Shown here: positions 5,649 to 6,432 of the stretch, one piece after another
Numbering within the stretch: position 1 is the stretch's first letter
Layout: the number at the start of each line of letters is the position of its first letter
Source: Rhodobacteraceae bacterium UBA1957
GTDB taxonomy: Bacteria; Pseudomonadota; Alphaproteobacteria; Rhodobacterales; Rhodobacteraceae
NCBI GenBank assembly: GCA_002336405.1
Contig: DDEJ01000142.1
Span: 40,966 to 47,397 of the forward strand
Length of the DNA stretch: 6,432 bases
Direction of reading: 5' to 3'
The notes under the pieces: model-generated
The model's database searches: none
What the model saw: the letters and a program-made list of their open reading frames with translations, nothing else
Told to the model about the DNA's origin: nothing
Program-made: the position numbers and the translations under genes

Positions 5649-6432
5649 TCAGCCCGCAACTGAGGCATGGTATATGTCCAAGACGGCCTGACCGAGTGCG
5701 GCATCAAAGGCACTGTCGTTTTGCTGAGCGGAAAGACCTTCGGTTAGCGCGCGCGAAAAACTGGCGATTACACCGGTGTTTTGGGCCAGCCTCTGGGTCG
5801 CAGTCTTGCGGTCATAGCCGCCGGATAGGGCCACCACCCGCAACACACTATCATGGGCCACGAGTGGGGCATAGTGATTGGCGGTGTCGGGCAGGGTCAG
5901 CTTTAACATGATTTTTTGATCTGCAGGGACGGCCTCAAGATGGCGGGTGATGGTCTGCAGCAGCAGATCTTCGGCGGCGGCTTTGTCGGCGATGGCAATG
6001 TTGATCTCGGGCTCGATGATCGGGACCAGACCGTGCTCAAGGATTTTCTTTGCCACCTCAAATTGTTGCGCGACCACTGCTTCGATACCACTTTTTGAGG
6101 CGCTCTCGATCAACGAGCGCATTTTTGTGCCAAAAATATTCGCCTCAACCGCGCGTTGTAACAGCGCATCTAGCCCGTCTATGGGTTTCATTAGGCTCAT
6201 CCCACCGGCCTTTGCGGCAAGACCTTTGTCGACTTTTAGAAAGGGAACAACGCCGCGATTTTGCCACAGATAATCAGCGGCAGGCTGACCTCCTATCAAA
6301 CGGTCCATGGTTTGTTCGAATAGGATAGCACCGACAATGTGATCCGTTGAGAAGGCTGTTGATTGCACAATCCGCGCACGCATATCGTGGACCAGATCAA
6401 ACATCTCTGTCTCACCACTGTAATCGGTGGGG
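5649..6432 (-). CDS. fda: Fructose-bisphosphate aldolase class I, N-terminus cut by right edge
   Basis: The enzyme interconverts fructose 1,6-bisphosphate with dihydroxyacetone phosphate and glyceraldehyde 3-phosphate through a lysine Schiff base. The frame stays open to the right edge: nine codons (PTDYSGETE) precede the first internal Met at 6404, and this stretch aligns with the family before its MFDLVH segment. So 6404 is not the true start, and about 35 N-terminal residues are missing from a protein near 295 residues, as in staphylococcal Fda. Counting from that Met, the hallmarks are GAILFEQTMD (25-34), VPFLKVDKG (53-61), FGTKMRS (91-97), VPIIEPE (127-133), the probable Schiff-base Lys168 in IMLKLTLP, LSGGY (193-197) and IASFSRAL (213-220). 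The stop is TGA at 5651-5649. Metal-dependent class II aldolases lack these motifs. It lies upstream of ftsB in the same direction. Confidence 0.95.
   Translation of the reverse strand, partial: PTDYSGETEMFDLVHDMRARIVQSTAFSTDHIVGAILFEQTMDRLIGGQPAADYLWQNRGVVPFLKVDKGLAAKAGGMSLMKPIDGLDALLQRAVEANIFGTKMRSLIESASKSGIEAVVAQQFEVAKKILEHGLVPIIEPEINIAIADKAAAEDLLLQTITRHLEAVPADQKIMLKLTLPDTANHYAPLVAHDSVLRVVALSGGYDRKTATQRLAQNTGVIASFSRALTEGLSAQQNDSAFDAALGQAVLDIYHASVAG

Overview
The window reads as ordinary core-genome DNA of an alphaproteobacterium, most likely a Rhodobacterales/Roseobacter-type marine bacterium. Three things point there: a pyruvate dehydrogenase operon whose E1-beta subunit carries its own N-terminal lipoyl domain, an E2 sequence very like those of that order, and a short FtsB/DivIC-like gene between this operon and a class I fructose-bisphosphate aldolase. 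Base composition is moderate (G+C about half, by eye), lower than in many Rhodobacter-type genomes. The taxonomic call rests on recalled family sequences, not on a search.

Layout from left to right. At the left edge, on the minus strand, is the N-terminal part of a probable TraR/DksA-family protein (1-205, running off the window). An 85-base divergent spacer separates it from cysE (serine O-acetyltransferase, plus strand, 291-1112). cysE converges with the pdh operon across a 118-base spacer holding a hairpin terminator that may work in both directions. The minus-strand operon pdhA (E1-alpha), pdhB (lipoyl-E1-beta) and pdhC (E2) fills 1231-4974, with gaps of only 11 and 13 bases, each containing the next gene's ribosome binding site. 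Upstream of pdhA is a 242-base non-coding spacer with an 18-base near-perfect palindrome 27 bases before the start codon, a good operator candidate. Next come an FtsB/DivIC-like division protein (5217-5519) and, cut by the right edge, a class I aldolase (5649 to beyond 6432), both also on the minus strand.

Functionally, the aldolase acts in glycolysis/gluconeogenesis, PDH converts pyruvate to acetyl-CoA, and CysE consumes acetyl-CoA to activate serine for cysteine synthesis. FtsB is a membrane component of the division machinery. No E3 (lipoamide dehydrogenase) gene follows pdhC here, so E3 must be encoded elsewhere. I see no mobile element, CRISPR array, rRNA or tRNA, and no clear new system. 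The points most worth a second look are the pdhA palindrome, spaced direct repeats in two intergenic regions, the duplicated lipoyl domain, and C7/C8 homopolymers inside two genes.
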